A DNA stretch of 64,000 nt from Mycobacterium adipatum (GTDB taxonomy: Bacteria; Actinomycetota; Actinomycetes; Mycobacteriales; Mycobacteriaceae). Location: contig NZ_CP015596.1 in assembly GCF_001644575.1 (NCBI RefSeq), positions 620,001 to 684,000 on the forward strand, given 5' to 3'. Positions 1 through 11,023 of the stretch are shown piece after piece (within the stretch, counting starts at the first letter, position 1; each line of letters opens with the position of its first letter). Under the pieces are notes generated by a model, which was given only the letters and a program-made list of their open reading frames with translations, was not told the origin of the DNA and made no database searches. The position numbers were made by a program, and so were the translations under genes.

Positions 1-110
1 GAGTCCGAGAGTTCCTGCTGCGGCTGCCGGGCGGATGGGGTCTGGTCGCGAGGACCCCCGGCCCGGCGCCGGGTGGCGTGCCCGCGCGGTACCCGTTGCG
101 GCGCGTTCAT
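1..110 (-). CDS. murJ: MurJ/MviN lipid II flippase, N-terminal fragment (partial)
   Basis: Only the first 36 or so codons lie in the window, and the gene runs off the left edge. The ATG at 110 overlaps the stop of the upstream DUF6049 gene as ATGA, which implies translational coupling. The visible residues are a Pro/Arg/Gln-rich cytoplasmic leader, with no membrane helix yet. The call rests on position: in mycobacteria the gene after mutT4 and the DUF6049 gene is Rv3910 (mviN), the peptidoglycan lipid II flippase with a pseudokinase extension. No flippase motif can be checked here. Confidence 0.6.
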   Translation of the reverse strand, partial: MNAPQRVPRGHATRRRAGGPRDQTPSARQPQQELSD

Positions 111-2467
111 CGCGGCTCGTCGGCGGGTCGGGTGGGCTCGGCGCCGTGGGCCAGGGCGGTGTCCAGTGGATCCGGCCGCCGCGTCGGCGGTATGAGGTCG
201 GCACGGTCGGGTTCGCCGCGGAACCGGTGCCAGAGCCGGCGGCCGACCAGCAGCGCCAGGATCGCCCCACCGGTGAGCGTGATGAAGAACAGCACCTTGC
301 CGTAGGCATTGGAATGCACCGACAGCCGCACCGGATCGCCCAATGCCAGCCCGTCGACGGTGCTCAGGTTCACGTCCACGGCGAACCGCTGGGTGAAGTG
401 CACCTCGATCGGCACCCGCAGCGGCAGGAAGCCCGGCGGCAGTTCGATCTCACCGGGATCGGTCACCGTCATCCCCGGTGGCGCCGTGATGTGCAGCCGC
501 ACCCGGATCGGCACCGGTAAGTCGTTGCGCAGCGCCAGCGGCAGCGGGCTGCGTTCGGTGGCCAGCGTGTAGGAGCCGCCGGGATTCACCACGGTGACCG
601 CCCCGAAAAGATCGGCGACGGTACGGCTGACAGTCGAAAGACGTTGCTGGGCAGCCTCATTGCGCGCGTCGGCGGGAACCGTTTGGCTGAGTGCGCGCAG
701 CATGTCCTCGCGCAGCGGGGCGGTGTACTGGGGGCCGGTCAGGCCGGTGCGCTGGTCGACGGTCAACGCCGAGGTCAGCCCCCACAGCCGGCCGGTGACG
801 GCGGCGATGCCGGAGGTGACACCGTTGTCGAAGCGCGCGGTCTCGGCGGGCTCGGGTGCCGGCGCGGGATCGGCCGCCGCGGTGCGCGGGGTCTCGGCGA
901 TCACCGCGCGCAGTGGACGTGGGTAGGCCAGGCCGGCACCGATGGACGTGGCCACCGACGTCAGCACCCGCTGCGCCTCGTCGGGATCGAGGTCCCACGC
1001 CAACGGTGGCATCACGATCTGCGTGCGGGGTTCGGCCGCGGGTGCCAGTCCGCGCCACAGCAGCGCCCCAATCGCATCCTGCAGCCTGGCCGCCCGCGAA
1101 TCGTGCTGCAACGGGATGCGCAGCTCCCCATCCAGGTAGGCCGGGGTGATCGGCGCGGCACCGACGCCGGCCAGCGCCGCCGCGACCCCGGGGTCGAACG
1201 GGGCGGTGACGACGTCGAGGGAGTTGCGCCGAGGTGCGAGATCGGCAGGTTCGGTGTCCCCGGCGGTCAGCGGCGCGGCGGCCACCGCGACGGTCGGACC
1301 CTGGGCGCCGAGCAGGGACACCGCAGGGGTGGTGAGCGGGCCATCGCCGATGAGGGTGGCGCCGCGCACCGAGCGCACCCCCAGGATCTGGTCGACGATA
1401 TCGGCGGCCCCGCCGGTGGCGACGGCGCTCAGGCCGGTGTCACCGACCCGCTTGAGGGCGTCGAGGTCGGCCTGGGCGTACACGGTCGAGGTGACGCACA
1501 CCCGCTGCGCCAATGCCTTGAGCCGGCCCAGCCAGGTCACGGCGGCTTCCTGGCCCGCACCCGGACGGGTGGGGGCGTTGAGGCCGCCGGACGGATCGTC
1601 GCTGACCACGTAGCCGCCGGTCATGGCGTTGACGGTGATCAGCAGATCGGGGTCCACGGCCAGGCACAGCGCGCCGCTCATGGCGCCGTCCTGATCGACC
1701 GCAGCGCTGGTGGCGAAGTCCGCGGCGGACAGCAGGGTGTCCAGCCGGCCCCCCGCGGCCAGCGAGGTCGCCAGGTCGTCGTCGAGCAGGCGTACCGGAG
1801 TGGTCCCGCCGGGGATCCCGGCGGCCAGCCTCGGGCGGTCGGCCAGCGGCCACAGCACCGTCATCCCGACCGGCCGGGAGGTGTCCGGTGGCACCACCGC
1901 CGAGACCCCGTCGGCATCACCGGTCGCCGGGTCGGGCGGCACCCCCAGGACGGGCAGCAGGAAGCGCGCGTCGTCGAGTCTGGCGGGGGCACCGTAGTCC
2001 GGGGTGCCGTTGACATTCACCAGCAGCGGGTAGACCCCCGGCTCGTCGATCTGCAGCGAGGGCTGCTCGGCTCCGCGCACCGGGTAGGACAGCGTGAACG
2101 GCACCTGCTCTCCGCGTTGCAGCTCGCTCGACAGGGTCACGAACGGCGCGACCGCGGTGTACTGATCGAGGTTGCCGGACAGATTGGTGCGCAGCCCGGC
2201 CGACCCGGTGACCGCGGGTGCGTGCTCGAGGCGCACCACCACGTCGCGGACCGGGCGGTCACCGATATTGCGGACCGTGCCCGTGACGGTGACGACCGCG
2301 CCGCTGGTCGTGGTGACGGTGTCGGGGGAGACGCGGTCGATCTGCAGCGTCAGGAAGGTGGTGGCGCCGGGCTCACCGGCCGCGGCGCGCGGCAGCACGG
2401 CGGGGGTGGCGAACAGCAGCAGCAGTACGGCGGCGGTGAGGACGCGCAGCACCCGCGCACAACTCAC
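107..2467 (-). CDS. DUF6049 family membrane-anchored protein (Rv3909 homologue)
   Basis: A protein of about 786 aa with an N-terminal signal/anchor segment, a long extracytoplasmic region containing CARF-like beta-rich stretches, and one C-terminal transmembrane helix (near [18 protein letters not shown]) followed by a basic cytoplasmic tail. The GTG at 2467 is preferred because it overlaps the mutT4 stop as GTGA; a TTG at 2482 is also possible. It lies between mutT4 and murJ in one overlapping operon, as in M. tuberculosis. Its function is unknown; a role in the cell envelope beside the lipid II flippase is inferred from context only. Confidence 0.85.
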   Translation of the reverse strand: MSCARVLRVLTAAVLLLLFATPAVLPRAAAGEPGATTFLTLQIDRVSPDTVTTTSGAVVTVTGTVRNIGDRPVRDVVVRLEHAPAVTGSAGLRTNLSGNLDQYTAVAPFVTLSSELQRGEQVPFTLSYPVRGAEQPSLQIDEPGVYPLLVNVNGTPDYGAPARLDDARFLLPVLGVPPDPATGDADGVSAVVPPDTSRPVGMTVLWPLADRPRLAAGIPGGTTPVRLLDDDLATSLAAGGRLDTLLSAADFATSAAVDQDGAMSGALCLAVDPDLLITVNAMTGGYVVSDDPSGGLNAPTRPGAGQEAAVTWLGRLKALAQRVCVTSTVYAQADLDALKRVGDTGLSAVATGGAADIVDQILGVRSVRGATLIGDGPLTTPAVSLLGAQGPTVAVAAAPLTAGDTEPADLAPRRNSLDVVTAPFDPGVAAALAGVGAAPITPAYLDGELRIPLQHDSRAARLQDAIGALLWRGLAPAAEPRTQIVMPPLAWDLDPDEAQRVLTSVATSIGAGLAYPRPLRAVIAETPRTAAADPAPAPEPAETARFDNGVTSGIAAVTGRLWGLTSALTVDQRTGLTGPQYTAPLREDMLRALSQTVPADARNEAAQQRLSTVSRTVADLFGAVTVVNPGGSYTLATERSPLPLALRNDLPVPIRVRLHITAPPGMTVTDPGEIELPPGFLPLRVPIEVHFTQRFAVDVNLSTVDGLALGDPVRLSVHSNAYGKVLFFITLTGGAILALLVGRRLWHRFRGEPDRADLIPPTRRPDPLDTALAHGAEPTRPADEPR

Positions 2468-3243
2468 TGGCCCGGACCGCAACCGTTCGCCCGCCGGGGT
2501 GGTGAATCCTCGGGGCGACGGTTGCGGGCGTGCGAATGGGTCTGCGGGCGCCGCCGCGGTGAACTGTGCGGCAGCGGCGGCAACGCGCCCTCGCCATCGG
2601 TGTGCAGTTTGTCGATGAGTTCGCCGGCCACCACGGCCAGGCGCCGTTCGTCGGCGTAGGCCAGTCGGGCCGGCAGATCCCGCAGCGGCACCCAGGCCAC
2701 CTCGGTGACCTCCATGTCCTCATCGGAGAGATCACCGCCCAGGAATCGCATCAGGTAATGGTGCACGGTCTTGTGGACGCGGCGGCCCTCGGTCACGAAC
2801 CAGTAGTCGATGCTGCCCAGTGCGGCCAGCACGCTGCCCTGCACCCCGGTCTCCTCGGCGACCTCCCGGACGGCCGTCTGCTCGGCGGTCTCACCGACCT
2901 CGATGTGCCCCTTGGGCAGCGACCACAACATGCGCCCGCGCCGGTCGATCCGGCCGATCAGCGCGGCGACCTGGGTGTCCTTGGGCCCGTCGAGTCCGTC
3001 GATGACCAATCCGCCGGCCGAGGTCTCGTGCACGGTGCGCAACCGGTCGGGGGCCCGCCGGGACGGGCGGGGTTTGCGGTTCTGTCCGGGTTTGGCCGGT
3101 TGCTGTGCGTTCTGCGCCGGCGCAGGGCTCGACTCACCTGCTGAGGGGGCGCGTTCGGCATTGGCTTCGGGCGGGCCGGCAGCGCGGCGGCCGCGTCGAC
3201 GCCCTCGGCGCCGTCGCGGCTTGGCGTTATCACCGTCCGACAC
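2464..3243 (-). CDS. mutT4: NUDIX hydrolase MutT4
   Basis: A NUDIX hydrolase of about 259 aa. The Nudix box is complete and canonical: [12 protein letters not shown] followed by [11 protein letters not shown], matching Gx5Ex7REUxEExGU. A long Lys/Arg/Pro-rich N-terminal extension precedes the catalytic domain, as in mycobacterial Rv3908. The GTG at 3243 (VSDGDNAKP) is chosen because known MutT4 proteins begin MSDG; an upstream ATG at 3285 would add 14 unrelated residues. Family members hydrolyse nucleoside diphosphate derivatives. It is divergent from pcnA and overlaps the next gene of its operon. Confidence 0.92.
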   Translation of the reverse strand: MSDGDNAKPRRRRGRRRGRRAAGPPEANAERAPSAGESSPAPAQNAQQPAKPGQNRKPRPSRRAPDRLRTVHETSAGGLVIDGLDGPKDTQVAALIGRIDRRGRMLWSLPKGHIEVGETAEQTAVREVAEETGVQGSVLAALGSIDYWFVTEGRRVHKTVHHYLMRFLGGDLSDEDMEVTEVAWVPLRDLPARLAYADERRLAVVAGELIDKLHTDGEGALPPLPHSSPRRRPQTHSHARNRRPEDSPPRRANGCGPGQ

Positions 3244-3352
3244 CCAAGCGATAGTAGTTGCCGCGGGTTTACCTGCTCGCCACACGCGCCGGTCGTGGCC
3301 GGGCTGTCGCCGGGTCGTTACCCGGCTGGGAGACCGATTAGGCTCACCGAAC

Positions 3353-4807
3353 GTGCCGACCGACCCGACCCATGAGACCGCCGACGCCGAACTGCTGGCG
3401 GGGGCCTGGGTCGCGCTGAACAGCTACGGCGACGTGCTGCGCGATATCGGCGCGGTGTTCGCCGGTGCCGGTCACCAGCTCTACCTGGTCGGTGGCAGCG
3501 TGCGCGACGCGCTGCTGGGCCGGCTGTACTCCGACCTCGACTTCACCACCGACGCTCGCCCCGAACAGATGCAGAAACTGTTGCGGGGCTGGGCAGACGC
3601 GTTGTGGGACACCGGGATCGAGTTCGGCACCGTCGGAGTGGGCAAGGCCGGGCACCGGTTCGAGATCACCACGTTCCGGGCCGACAGCTATGACCAGGTG
3701 TCGCGCAACCCGCAGGTCCGGTTCGGCGACCGGCTGGACGACGACCTGGTGCGCCGCGACTTCACCGTGAACGCGATGGCGGTGCGCGTCACGGCGGCGG
3801 GCCCGGCCGAATTCCTCGATCCGCTCGGCGGGTTGGCGGCCCTGCGCGCGCGGGTGCTCGACACCCCGTCGGCCCCGCAGGTGTCCTTCGGGGATGACCC
3901 GCTGCGGATGCTGCGCGCCGCGAGATTCGTGTCACAGCTCGGGTTCACGGTCGCACCGCGCGTGCTCGAGGCGCTGCTGGAGATGGCGCCGCAGTTGGGT
4001 CGGATCACCCCGGAGCGGGTGTCCGCCGAATTGGACAAGCTACTGCTGGGCGCCGATCCGGTGGCCGGGATCGACCTGATGGTGCAGACCGGTCTGGGCG
4101 CGGTGGTGCTGCCCGAGGTCGGTGAGATGCGGATGGCCATCGACGAACACCATCAGCACAAGGACGTGTACTGGCATTCGCTGACGGTGCTCAAGCAGGC
4201 CATGGATCTGGAGGCAGAAGGCGAACCCGACCTGGTGCTGCGCTGGGCGGCCCTGCTGCACGACATCGGCAAGCCCGGCACCCGGCGCCACGAGCCGGAC
4301 GGCGGCGTGAGCTTCCATCACCACGAGGTGGTCGGCGCCAAGATGGTCCGCAAGCGGATGCGGGCGCTGAAATACTCCAAGCAGATGGTCGACGATGTGT
4401 CGCAGCTGGTGTACCTGCATCTGCGCTTCCACGGGTACGGCGACGGCCGGTGGACCGACTCGGCGGTGCGCCGCTACGTCACCGACGCCGGCCCGCTGCT
4501 GGACCGGCTGCACAAGCTGGTGCGCGCCGACTGCACCACCCGCAACAAGCGTCGGGCGGCGCGGCTGCAGGCCAACTACGACGAGCTCGAAGCGCGCATC
4601 GCCGAGCTCGCCGCCAAGGAGGATCTGCAGCGGGTGCGTCCGGACCTGGACGGCAACGCCATCATGGAGATCCTCGGCATTCCGCCGGGCCCGCTGGTCG
4701 GCAAGGCGTGGAACCACCTCAAGGAACTTCGGCTGGACCGCGGGCCCCTTGAGCATGACGAGGCGATTGCCGAACTTCACAAATGGTGGAACGCACAGCA
4801 GGCCTGA
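3353..4807 (+). CDS. pcnA: CCA tRNA nucleotidyltransferase (poly(A) polymerase-type)
   Basis: A 484-aa protein, close to Rv3907c throughout. The N-terminal nucleotidyltransferase head has the [15 protein letters not shown] motif and [10 protein letters not shown] with the catalytic DxD. The middle has the [10 protein letters not shown] and [12 protein letters not shown] motifs that bind the nucleotide and tRNA. A C-terminal HD domain is present ([13 protein letters not shown], plus [11 protein letters not shown]). The enzyme adds or repairs the 3' CCA end of tRNAs. The GTG at 3353 is chosen by homology to the family N-terminus. It is transcribed divergently from mutT4 across about 110 bp. Confidence 0.95.
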   Translation: MPTDPTHETADAELLAGAWVALNSYGDVLRDIGAVFAGAGHQLYLVGGSVRDALLGRLYSDLDFTTDARPEQMQKLLRGWADALWDTGIEFGTVGVGKAGHRFEITTFRADSYDQVSRNPQVRFGDRLDDDLVRRDFTVNAMAVRVTAAGPAEFLDPLGGLAALRARVLDTPSAPQVSFGDDPLRMLRAARFVSQLGFTVAPRVLEALLEMAPQLGRITPERVSAELDKLLLGADPVAGIDLMVQTGLGAVVLPEVGEMRMAIDEHHQHKDVYWHSLTVLKQAMDLEAEGEPDLVLRWAALLHDIGKPGTRRHEPDGGVSFHHHEVVGAKMVRKRMRALKYSKQMVDDVSQLVYLHLRFHGYGDGRWTDSAVRRYVTDAGPLLDRLHKLVRADCTTRNKRRAARLQANYDELEARIAELAAKEDLQRVRPDLDGNAIMEILGIPPGPLVGKAWNHLKELRLDRGPLEHDEAIAELHKWWNAQQA

Positions 4808-4822
4808 TGCGTCTGAACAGGT

Positions 4823-5329
4823 ATGGACTACTGCCTGGGTGACGGGGCGGGTGGCGCGGCGATCTGGTCCGCCGATCCGACCCTGGACGTGGACGGCGAC
4901 GGGGTGCTCGACGCTTTCCCGCTCGACCTCGACGGGGACGGCCGGGCCGATGATGCGCTGGCCGATCTGGACGCGAGTGGGTTGGCCGATCACGCCGTGC
5001 ACGACCGTGATGCCCCGGCGCCGGCCTATTTCACCGATGACGGCACGGGCACCTGGGCGGTGGCGCTGGACCGGGCCGGCCAGCTCCGATGGTTCGGCCT
5101 CGACGGGGTGGAGGCCGGCCCAGCGTCCGGGGCCGGGCCGATGGTCGATTTCGACGGCGACGGCCTGGTCGACGACCGGCTGCTGGACGTCGACGGTGAC
5201 GGATTGGCCGACCGGGTACTGAGCGACGGCACCGCCTACGTCGACCGTGACGGCGACGGTGGCTGGGACATGCGGCTCAGCGATGCCGACGCCGACGGCG
5301 CCGCGGACTCGGTCACTGATCTGGGCTGA
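4823..5329 (+). CDS. Asp-rich DxDxDG-repeat protein (putative calcium binding)
   Basis: A 168-aa, very acidic protein with at least five DxDxDG calcium-loop motifs: DVDGDGVLD (about 22-30), DLDGDGRADD (35-44), DFDGDGLVDD (109-118), DVDGDGLADR (122-131) and DRDGDGGWD (141-149). These resemble EF-hand, dockerin or thrombospondin type 3 loops. No signal peptide or membrane segment is seen, so it appears cytoplasmic unless exported otherwise. The ATG at 4823 starts 15 bp after the pcnA stop, so co-transcription is likely. Its 3' end overlaps the convergent ankyrin gene by 17 bp. Function unknown; some mycobacterial relatives are annotated pullulanase without obvious support. Confidence 0.7.
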   Translation: MDYCLGDGAGGAAIWSADPTLDVDGDGVLDAFPLDLDGDGRADDALADLDASGLADHAVHDRDAPAPAYFTDDGTGTWAVALDRAGQLRWFGLDGVEAGPASGAGPMVDFDGDGLVDDRLLDVDGDGLADRVLSDGTAYVDRDGDGGWDMRLSDADADGAADSVTDLG

Positions 5330-6512
5330 GTAGGTCGGCGGCCTCGTCTTGGTAGGCGTGCTCGGCCCAGCCCCGCGGGGTGGCGTCGAATCGGGTGTCG
5401 CGCAGGCTCGGGTCGGCACCGGCGTCGAGCAACCGGCGGATCAGCTCCAGGTCGCCCGCCCAGGCCGCGTGGTGCAGCGCGGTGGCGCCGTCGGCGTCAC
5501 GGGCGTCGGGATCGTCTGGCAGGCGGGGTATCACGGGATGGGCACCCGAGATGTCGATACCGTGCCGGGCGAGCAGGGCCAGCCGATCGGTGAAGCCGTT
5601 CTCGGCGGCCCAGGCCACCTGCCGCTGCCACATCTGCGCACGGGTTTCCATCGCCTCGCCGAGCCGGCGCTCCCACGGGCTGGGTCCGGCGTCGGCCAAG
5701 CCGTGCGCGAACAGCAGCTCCAGATGCGAATCATCGGCACGGAACATCCGGTTGTAGAGGGTCTGCTGATCGACCGGGTGGGCGCCGCGGCGCAACAACA
5801 GCGCGGCGAGCTCGGTGGCCTGCGGATGGTGGGGCTGGCGGCGCGGCCCCTGTTCGCCGTCGCCGAACACCCCGGTCAGCACCGTGAACGGGGTCGACAT
5901 CCCGCGCCACAGGTAGCCGGCGTTCGGGTCGGCGCCCGCGTCGAGCAGCATCTCGGCGGCGACCAGGGCATCGTGTTGCGGCGTGCGCGCGTAGGCCAGA
6001 TACATCAACGGGACCAAGCCGTGCGGACCGCCGGTGGCCCCGGCCAGCGCCGGGTCCTGGCGCAACAGGGCGGACAGCGCCCGCGGATCCGCTGCCGCCG
6101 CGGCGGCCCACACATGGTGTTCGGTCAGGCCGGGGTCGGCGCGCAGGAGTTCGGCGGCGGCCTGCCGGCGGGGCGGGGCGTCGGCCTCGTCATAGCGCAG
6201 CGTGGCCAGCGCACAGAACCGGTCGGCGGGGTCGGCGGCGGTCTCGTCGGACCGAGCCGGGTCGACGCTCAGTTCCGCGGCGGCCTCGAGGTAGTGCACC
6301 AGCGCCGGCCACCCGCTGAAGCCGTACTTGCGGGCCACGGTGAGGTGCGCATCGTGGAGGGCGAAACGATCGCGGCGCAGTGCTGTGTCGGGCTGCGGAT
6401 GGTGCTCGCGGACCAGGGCCAGTGCCGCCGGGTCGGAGATGCCACGCTGCAGGCGCCGGGCTTCATCGCGCAACCGGGTCAGCGAGGGATTGTCGGGCAG
6501 GGAACTGGCCAT
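5313..6512 (-). CDS. Ankyrin repeat protein
   Basis: A 399-aa protein with ankyrin-type repeats. The clearest are near the C-terminus: DADGATALHHAAWAGDLELI followed by RRLLDAGADPSLRD. A weaker repeat lies near LVAAEMLLDAGADPNAGYLW, and further degenerate repeats lie between. The ATG at 6512 is preceded by a strong ribosome binding site (GAGGAGGCC). There is no signal peptide. Ankyrin repeats mediate protein-protein contact, and the partner is unknown. It converges on the acidic repeat protein gene with a short overlap. Confidence 0.85.
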   Translation of the reverse strand: MASSLPDNPSLTRLRDEARRLQRGISDPAALALVREHHPQPDTALRRDRFALHDAHLTVARKYGFSGWPALVHYLEAAAELSVDPARSDETAADPADRFCALATLRYDEADAPPRRQAAAELLRADPGLTEHHVWAAAAAADPRALSALLRQDPALAGATGGPHGLVPLMYLAYARTPQHDALVAAEMLLDAGADPNAGYLWRGMSTPFTVLTGVFGDGEQGPRRQPHHPQATELAALLLRRGAHPVDQQTLYNRMFRADDSHLELLFAHGLADAGPSPWERRLGEAMETRAQMWQRQVAWAAENGFTDRLALLARHGIDISGAHPVIPRLPDDPDARDADGATALHHAAWAGDLELIRRLLDAGADPSLRDTRFDATPRGWAEHAYQDEAADLLSPDQ

Positions 6513-6642
6513 GACGGCCTCCTCTCGATAGCCCGTCGTCCGCGATGCCGGGCCGAGAAGAGGTCATCGAATGGCAACTGCAGCAGGGAGGCTGAGCCTC
6601 TTCGAGCGGACGTCGGGCGGTCCTGCGCGCCCGCCTGCGATG

Positions 6643-7419
6643 CTACCCGCGGCCCGGCCCGGGAGGCCCGGCGAAGGCCTGCGCGATGGTCAGCCACTTC
6701 TGCGCGTCCGGGCCGACGGCGACCACGTCCAGCTCGCGCGGCGCGCGGCGCTGGGTCACCAGCATGCAGAAATCCTCGGCCGGCCCCGTCACGGTCTGGG
6801 CGGCGTCCTGCGGCCCCCACGACCACAGCTCGCCGTCCGGACCGCTCAGTTCCACGTGAAACGGCTCCGCGGGTGGGGTGAGCCCGTGCACGGTGAACGC
6901 GAAATCTCTTGTGCGCACCCCGATATGGGCGACCGAGCGGAGGCGCGCGGTGGCCGGTCGGCGGATCCCCAGTGCGTCGGCGACGTCCAGCCCGTGCGCC
7001 CAGGTCTCCATCAGCCGGGCGGTGGCCATCGACGCTGCGCTCATCGGCGGCCCGAACCAGGGCAGCTTGCGGCCGTCGGGGACGTCGAGCAGCGCCTTGT
7101 GCAGCGCGGCCCGGTCCGCGCGCCAGGAGGCCAGCAGCTCTGCCGGCGGGGTGAGGGCGAGCTCCTCGGCGCCGGCGTCGACGAACCCGAGCGGATCCTT
7201 GGCGGCCGCGCCGAGCACCAGGTTGAACGCCGCCTCGTCGGTGACGGATTTCAGCGACACCCGGTCGGTCCACCACAGGTGCGCGATCTGGTGCGCGACG
7301 GTCCACCCCGGCGCCGGCGTCGGGGTCCGCCACGCCTCGTCGGGCAGCCCAGCCACCAGGGCGTCGAGGGCGTCGCTCTCGGCACGCAGATCGGCCACCA
7401 TCGGCTCGGCACCAGCCAT
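6643..7419 (-). CDS. TIGR03084-type DinB-fold protein (maleylpyruvate isomerase N-terminal family)
   Basis: A 258-aa protein with the four-helix DinB/mycothiol-dependent isomerase N-terminal domain ([20 protein letters not shown], then [13 protein letters not shown]), where the His residues normally bind metal. A later helix carries [14 protein letters not shown]. This matches the TIGR03084 actinobacterial family, often called metal-binding or wyosine base formation domain proteins. The substrate is unknown; mycothiol-linked chemistry is inferred from the fold. It ends 9 bp from the MFS gene on the same strand and may share its transcript. Confidence 0.8.
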   Translation of the reverse strand: MAGAEPMVADLRAESDALDALVAGLPDEAWRTPTPAPGWTVAHQIAHLWWTDRVSLKSVTDEAAFNLVLGAAAKDPLGFVDAGAEELALTPPAELLASWRADRAALHKALLDVPDGRKLPWFGPPMSAASMATARLMETWAHGLDVADALGIRRPATARLRSVAHIGVRTRDFAFTVHGLTPPAEPFHVELSGPDGELWSWGPQDAAQTVTGPAEDFCMLVTQRRAPRELDVVAVGPDAQKWLTIAQAFAGPPGPGRG

Positions 7420-7428
7420 GGCTGAACT

Positions 7429-8715
7429 CTAAACCGCGCCGGCGCGCCGTCCGAGCCCGGCGTGTGCCGCCAGGCCCAGCAGGTAGAGCACCGACCCGAT
7501 CAGCACCAGGGGCACCGACCGCCCGTCGGCCGGGATCAGCGCGGCGGCACCGGCGATGGCGGCAACGAAGGTGAACCAGAACAACGCGTCCTGGACGGTG
7601 AAGACGTGACCGCGCAGCGCGTCCTCCACATCGATCTGCATGGCGCTGTCCGCGCACAGCTTCACCACCTGCCCGGCCGCCCCGAGCACGAACCCGCAGC
7701 CGATCATCACCGGCAGGTACAACCACGCGGCGAACAGTTGCACCGCCGCGGCGAGCAGAAGCGCACCGTTCGCGGTGCGGTAGCGGCCCCAACGCCCGAT
7801 CGCCGCCGGGGTGAGCACGGTGGACAGAAACGACCCGGTCCCGGTCGCGGCGACGAACACGACCGCGGTGCCCAGGCCCAGCCCGGCGACCTCGTGGTCG
7901 CCGGTGTGCCGGACGATCACCAGCACCAGCAGGGTGTTGATGCCGAACACCATCCGATGCGAGGCCAACCCGCTGAGGGTGGCCGCCACCGTCGGCACCG
8001 CGGCCACCGTCCGGATGCCGTGCACCCAACCGGTGGACACCGCATAGGCCGCCGACCCGTGCACCGCGCGAGCGCTGTCGTCGGGGCCCAGCACGTGCGG
8101 GCCGAACCGCACCGACAGCACCAACGCGATCGCCACCGGGATGGCGGCCAAGAAGATCACCGCCGAGGCGCCGGCGTCGTCGGATCCGAGCAGCCAGCGG
8201 GGCAGCAGCATGAAGTTGGCGCCCACAAAGGTGGCCAGCGCCCCGGTGGCGGTCGCCACCGAATTCATCGTGATCACCTTGTCGCGGGGCACCACATGCG
8301 GCAGCGCGGCGGACAGCCCCGACGACACGAAGCGGGTGAATCCGTTGACGATGAGTGCGCCGCAGAGCAGCACCAGGTCACCCGAACTGACCGCCAGCGC
8401 CGCCCCGACCGCGAGCACCAGCAACAGCCGGCCGATGTTGGCGCCGACCAGGACGAGGCGGCGGTCCCAGCGGTCCAGCAGCGCCCCCGCGAACGGACCC
8501 AGCGCCGAATACGGCAGGAACAACACCGCGAAGGCGCCGGCGATCGCCCACGGGTCGGCGGCCCGGTCGGGGTTGAACAGGATGGCGCCGGCCAGGCCGG
8601 CCTGGAACAGCCCGTCACCGAACTGGCTCACCGCACGCAACTCCAGCAGTCGCCGAAACTCCGGCAAACCGCGTACGGCCTGCCAGGTTCCCGGCGGATT
8701 GCGGGTGTCAGTCAT
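7429..8715 (-). CDS. MFS transporter (Rv0037c homologue)
   Basis: About 428 aa with roughly 12 hydrophobic helices. MFS signature elements include the cytoplasmic loop [18 protein letters not shown] after helix 2, and [12 protein letters not shown] later. The ATG at 8715 ([11 protein letters not shown]) is preferred over the upstream in-frame start at 8763, which would add an unlikely leader. It is divergent from the yqgE-type gene, as Rv0037c/Rv0038 are in M. tuberculosis. Substrate unknown. Confidence 0.88.
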   Translation of the reverse strand: MTDTRNPPGTWQAVRGLPEFRRLLELRAVSQFGDGLFQAGLAGAILFNPDRAADPWAIAGAFAVLFLPYSALGPFAGALLDRWDRRLVLVGANIGRLLLVLAVGAALAVSSGDLVLLCGALIVNGFTRFVSSGLSAALPHVVPRDKVITMNSVATATGALATFVGANFMLLPRWLLGSDDAGASAVIFLAAIPVAIALVLSVRFGPHVLGPDDSARAVHGSAAYAVSTGWVHGIRTVAAVPTVAATLSGLASHRMVFGINTLLVLVIVRHTGDHEVAGLGLGTAVVFVAATGTGSFLSTVLTPAAIGRWGRYRTANGALLLAAAVQLFAAWLYLPVMIGCGFVLGAAGQVVKLCADSAMQIDVEDALRGHVFTVQDALFWFTFVAAIAGAAALIPADGRSVPLVLIGSVLYLLGLAAHAGLGRRAGAV

Positions 8716-8833
8716 GAGATCAGATCCTGTCCGGGCCGGGACTGCGATCGGCACCCGAATCAACAGTACAAATATCTCGGCGGGCCGCTTGTTGTTCGCC
8801 GCCGCACGGGGCTGCTGGTGACATGATGGACCA

Positions 8834-9439
8834 GTGGGACAGCCCGAGGAACCGGAGGATCACGTCACGCCGACGGCACCGCGTGTGCGCGCCGGAACCC
8901 TGCTGCTCGCCGACACCGATCTGCTCGAACCGACGTTCCGGCGCAGTGTCATCTACATCGTGGAGCACAACGAGGGCGGCACCCTGGGCGTGGTGCTCAA
9001 CCGGCCCAGCGAGACCGCCGTCTACAACGTGTTGCCGCAGTGGGCGAAGCTGGCGATCAAGCCCAAGAGCATGTTCATCGGCGGCCCGGTGAAGCGCGAC
9101 TCGGCGTTGTGCCTGGCCACCGTGCGGGCCGGGGTGGATATCACCGGGTTGCCCGGGGTGCGGCACGTGCAGGGGCGCGTCGTGATGGTCGATCTGGACT
9201 CAGATCCCGACGAGATCGCCCCGGCGCTCGAAGGGGTGCGGATCTTCGCCGGGTACTCGGGGTGGACCACCGGTCAGCTGGAAGGCGAGATCGAACGCGA
9301 CGACTGGATCGTGTTGTCGGCGCTGCCCTCGGACGTGCTCGTCGAGCCGCGGGTGGACCTGTGGGCCAGGGTGCTACGCCGTCAGCCGTTACCGCTGTCG
9401 ATGCTGGCGACCCACCCGATCGACGTCAGCCGCAACTAG
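8834..9439 (+). CDS. YqgE/AlgH family protein (UPF0301, Rv0038 homologue)
   Basis: A 201-aa protein nearly collinear with Rv0038. It has the family hallmarks [48 protein letters not shown], and [14 protein letters not shown] near the C-terminus. The start is GTG at 8834, chosen from homology. YqgE proteins are conserved and soluble, with no settled biochemical role. The gene overlaps the convergent small membrane protein gene by 14 bp. Confidence 0.92.
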   Translation: MGQPEEPEDHVTPTAPRVRAGTLLLADTDLLEPTFRRSVIYIVEHNEGGTLGVVLNRPSETAVYNVLPQWAKLAIKPKSMFIGGPVKRDSALCLATVRAGVDITGLPGVRHVQGRVVMVDLDSDPDEIAPALEGVRIFAGYSGWTTGQLEGEIERDDWIVLSALPSDVLVEPRVDLWARVLRRQPLPLSMLATHPIDVSRN

Positions 9440-9815
9440 AGCGGCCGGCCGAATCGGCGGACGACAGGGTGCACGACACACACGACCCGGCGCAGCCGCC
9501 GCCCGTCTCGCGGCGCGCCTCCTGCTCGGCCTCCTTGGCGGCGACCAGCTTCGCGCTCTGCCAGCACCCGGCGGCGACGGTGCCCACCGCACCGATGACG
9601 CACACCACCAGCACCAGCACGCCCATCTGAGCGGGCGCCGACAGGGCGACAACACCGCCGGCGGCCAGCATCGCGGCGGCCGCAAACTGGGTGGGTGCCA
9701 CGGCGCGCAGCACCTGGCGCACCGGGTCGGCCGCGTACGGCCGGTTCAGTGACCACGCGGCGACACCGGCGGTTGCCGCTGCCAGGCACAGGCAGAGCAC
9801 CGCGGCGATGAGCAT
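9426..9815 (-). CDS. Small membrane protein (Rv0039c homologue)
   Basis: 129 aa. The N-terminus starts directly with a hydrophobic helix (LIAAVLCLCLAAATAGVAAW). Two more hydrophobic stretches lie around residues 45-60 and 63-85, followed by a Cys-rich hydrophilic tail (GGGCAGSCVSCTL). Position and topology match Rv0039c. Function unknown. The tail's closely spaced cysteines could bind metal or form disulfides. Confidence 0.75.
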   Translation of the reverse strand: MLIAAVLCLCLAAATAGVAAWSLNRPYAADPVRQVLRAVAPTQFAAAAMLAAGGVVALSAPAQMGVLVLVVCVIGAVGTVAAGCWQSAKLVAAKEAEQEARRETGGGCAGSCVSCTLSSADSAGRSSCG

Positions 9816-9847
9816 CTGCCAAGGATACGAGGCGGCGGTGGCGGGGT

Positions 9848-10846
9848 TCAGCGGGGGAGGCTGATTCCCGGTGTCACGGCCGGGGCGAGCGCAGCGGCCG
9901 GCGATGTGCCCGACATGCTGACCGGAACGGTGGCGCCGGGCGTGGGCGCGGTCGCCGGCGGGATGAGCGCGGCCGGGGCCGGGGCGGGGGCCGCGACGGG
10001 AGCGGCGACACGGAAGCCGTTGACGATGGCGTCGACGGCATCGGCGGCCGCCACCGACTGCGATTCGGCGGTCGTCACCGACAGCGACACCAGATAGCGA
10101 TCGGTCCCCGAGGTGGCGATGATGTGCCGCCGTGACGTGTTGAGCGTCATGTTGTTCTCGCGGTAGGTGCCTTCGATGATCGACGTGGGCACCCCGCCCA
10201 CATCGGCGATCGAACCGCCGGTGGCCCGCCAGGCGGTGAGCTGCTGGCTGTCGACGAAACCGTGCCGGATCGCCTCGCGGGCGTCGAAATCACCGACCAG
10301 CTTGTACACCACCACCTGTGCGTTGGAGGTGTACAGCCCGTCGCCGCCGACCCGGTCGGCGATCACGGCGAACGCGTCCGGCACGTTCGGGTCCGGGACC
10401 TGGGTCCAGCCGGTGGGTCGCGGCAGCACGATGTTCAGCGCGGTGAAACCGCCGGGAGTCTGGGCTTCCATCCCGACGTTCCGGCTGGCCAGGTAGTCGC
10501 GGATGGTGCCCGTGGGGTTCGGTGACAGCGGGACCGACACCGGGCGCGGCGCGGCGGCCGGCATGGTGGCGGTGGTTGTGGTGCCCGGCGGTACGGCGGC
10601 CGGCAGCACACCGGTTCCCGAGGCGGGTACCGCGGCGGGCCCCACCGGCTGCGACGGTCCGGGCACCAGCGGCGCGGCCTGCGGGGTGACGGTCACGGTT
10701 TGGGTGACGGTGGCCGGACCGGGCGGCGACGGCTGCGGAGCGAGCGGCTCGGCGGCGGCGCCCGGCGCGGTCAGGCCCACCACACCGGCGAAGCCGGCGG
10801 CGGTTCCGGCGAGCAGAATCCGCCAACGGTACGAGGTCTCGTTCAT
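9848..10846 (-). CDS. Secreted Pro/Ala-rich LpqN/LpqT-family protein (Mtc28/Rv0040c homologue)
   Basis: A 332-aa protein with a Sec signal peptide ([20 protein letters not shown] then AAAEP) and a Pro/Ala/Thr-rich linker to about residue 100. An LpqN-type domain follows ([40 protein letters not shown]), then a second low-complexity C-terminal tail. It corresponds to the proline-rich 28 kDa antigen Mtc28. LpqN domains have been linked to cell-envelope lipid transport proteins in mycobacteria. It is divergent from leuS. Confidence 0.87.
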   Translation of the reverse strand: MNETSYRWRILLAGTAAGFAGVVGLTAPGAAAEPLAPQPSPPGPATVTQTVTVTPQAAPLVPGPSQPVGPAAVPASGTGVLPAAVPPGTTTTATMPAAAPRPVSVPLSPNPTGTIRDYLASRNVGMEAQTPGGFTALNIVLPRPTGWTQVPDPNVPDAFAVIADRVGGDGLYTSNAQVVVYKLVGDFDAREAIRHGFVDSQQLTAWRATGGSIADVGGVPTSIIEGTYRENNMTLNTSRRHIIATSGTDRYLVSLSVTTAESQSVAAADAVDAIVNGFRVAAPVAAPAPAPAALIPPATAPTPGATVPVSMSGTSPAAALAPAVTPGISLPR

Positions 10847-11023
10847 CTGACGCCGGTCCTTCCGAGTTGCGCGTGCCTGGGTCAGGGGCCGACTGTAACC
10901 AGCTGCGGCTCAAGGTCACCAGGGCCGGAACAGAGCTGCAACCGTGTGGTGAGCGGGCTGCAACGGAACCGATACCAACCCGTGGCCGAAGCGCGCGCGA
11001 GCGGCGCTTATACCCTGATTGGC

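Noticed and set aside
5349..6881. Long open frames opposite the ankyrin, MFS, ponA1 and TPR/PIN genes
   Set aside because: They mirror GC-rich third codon positions of well-supported genes on the other strand and show no domains.
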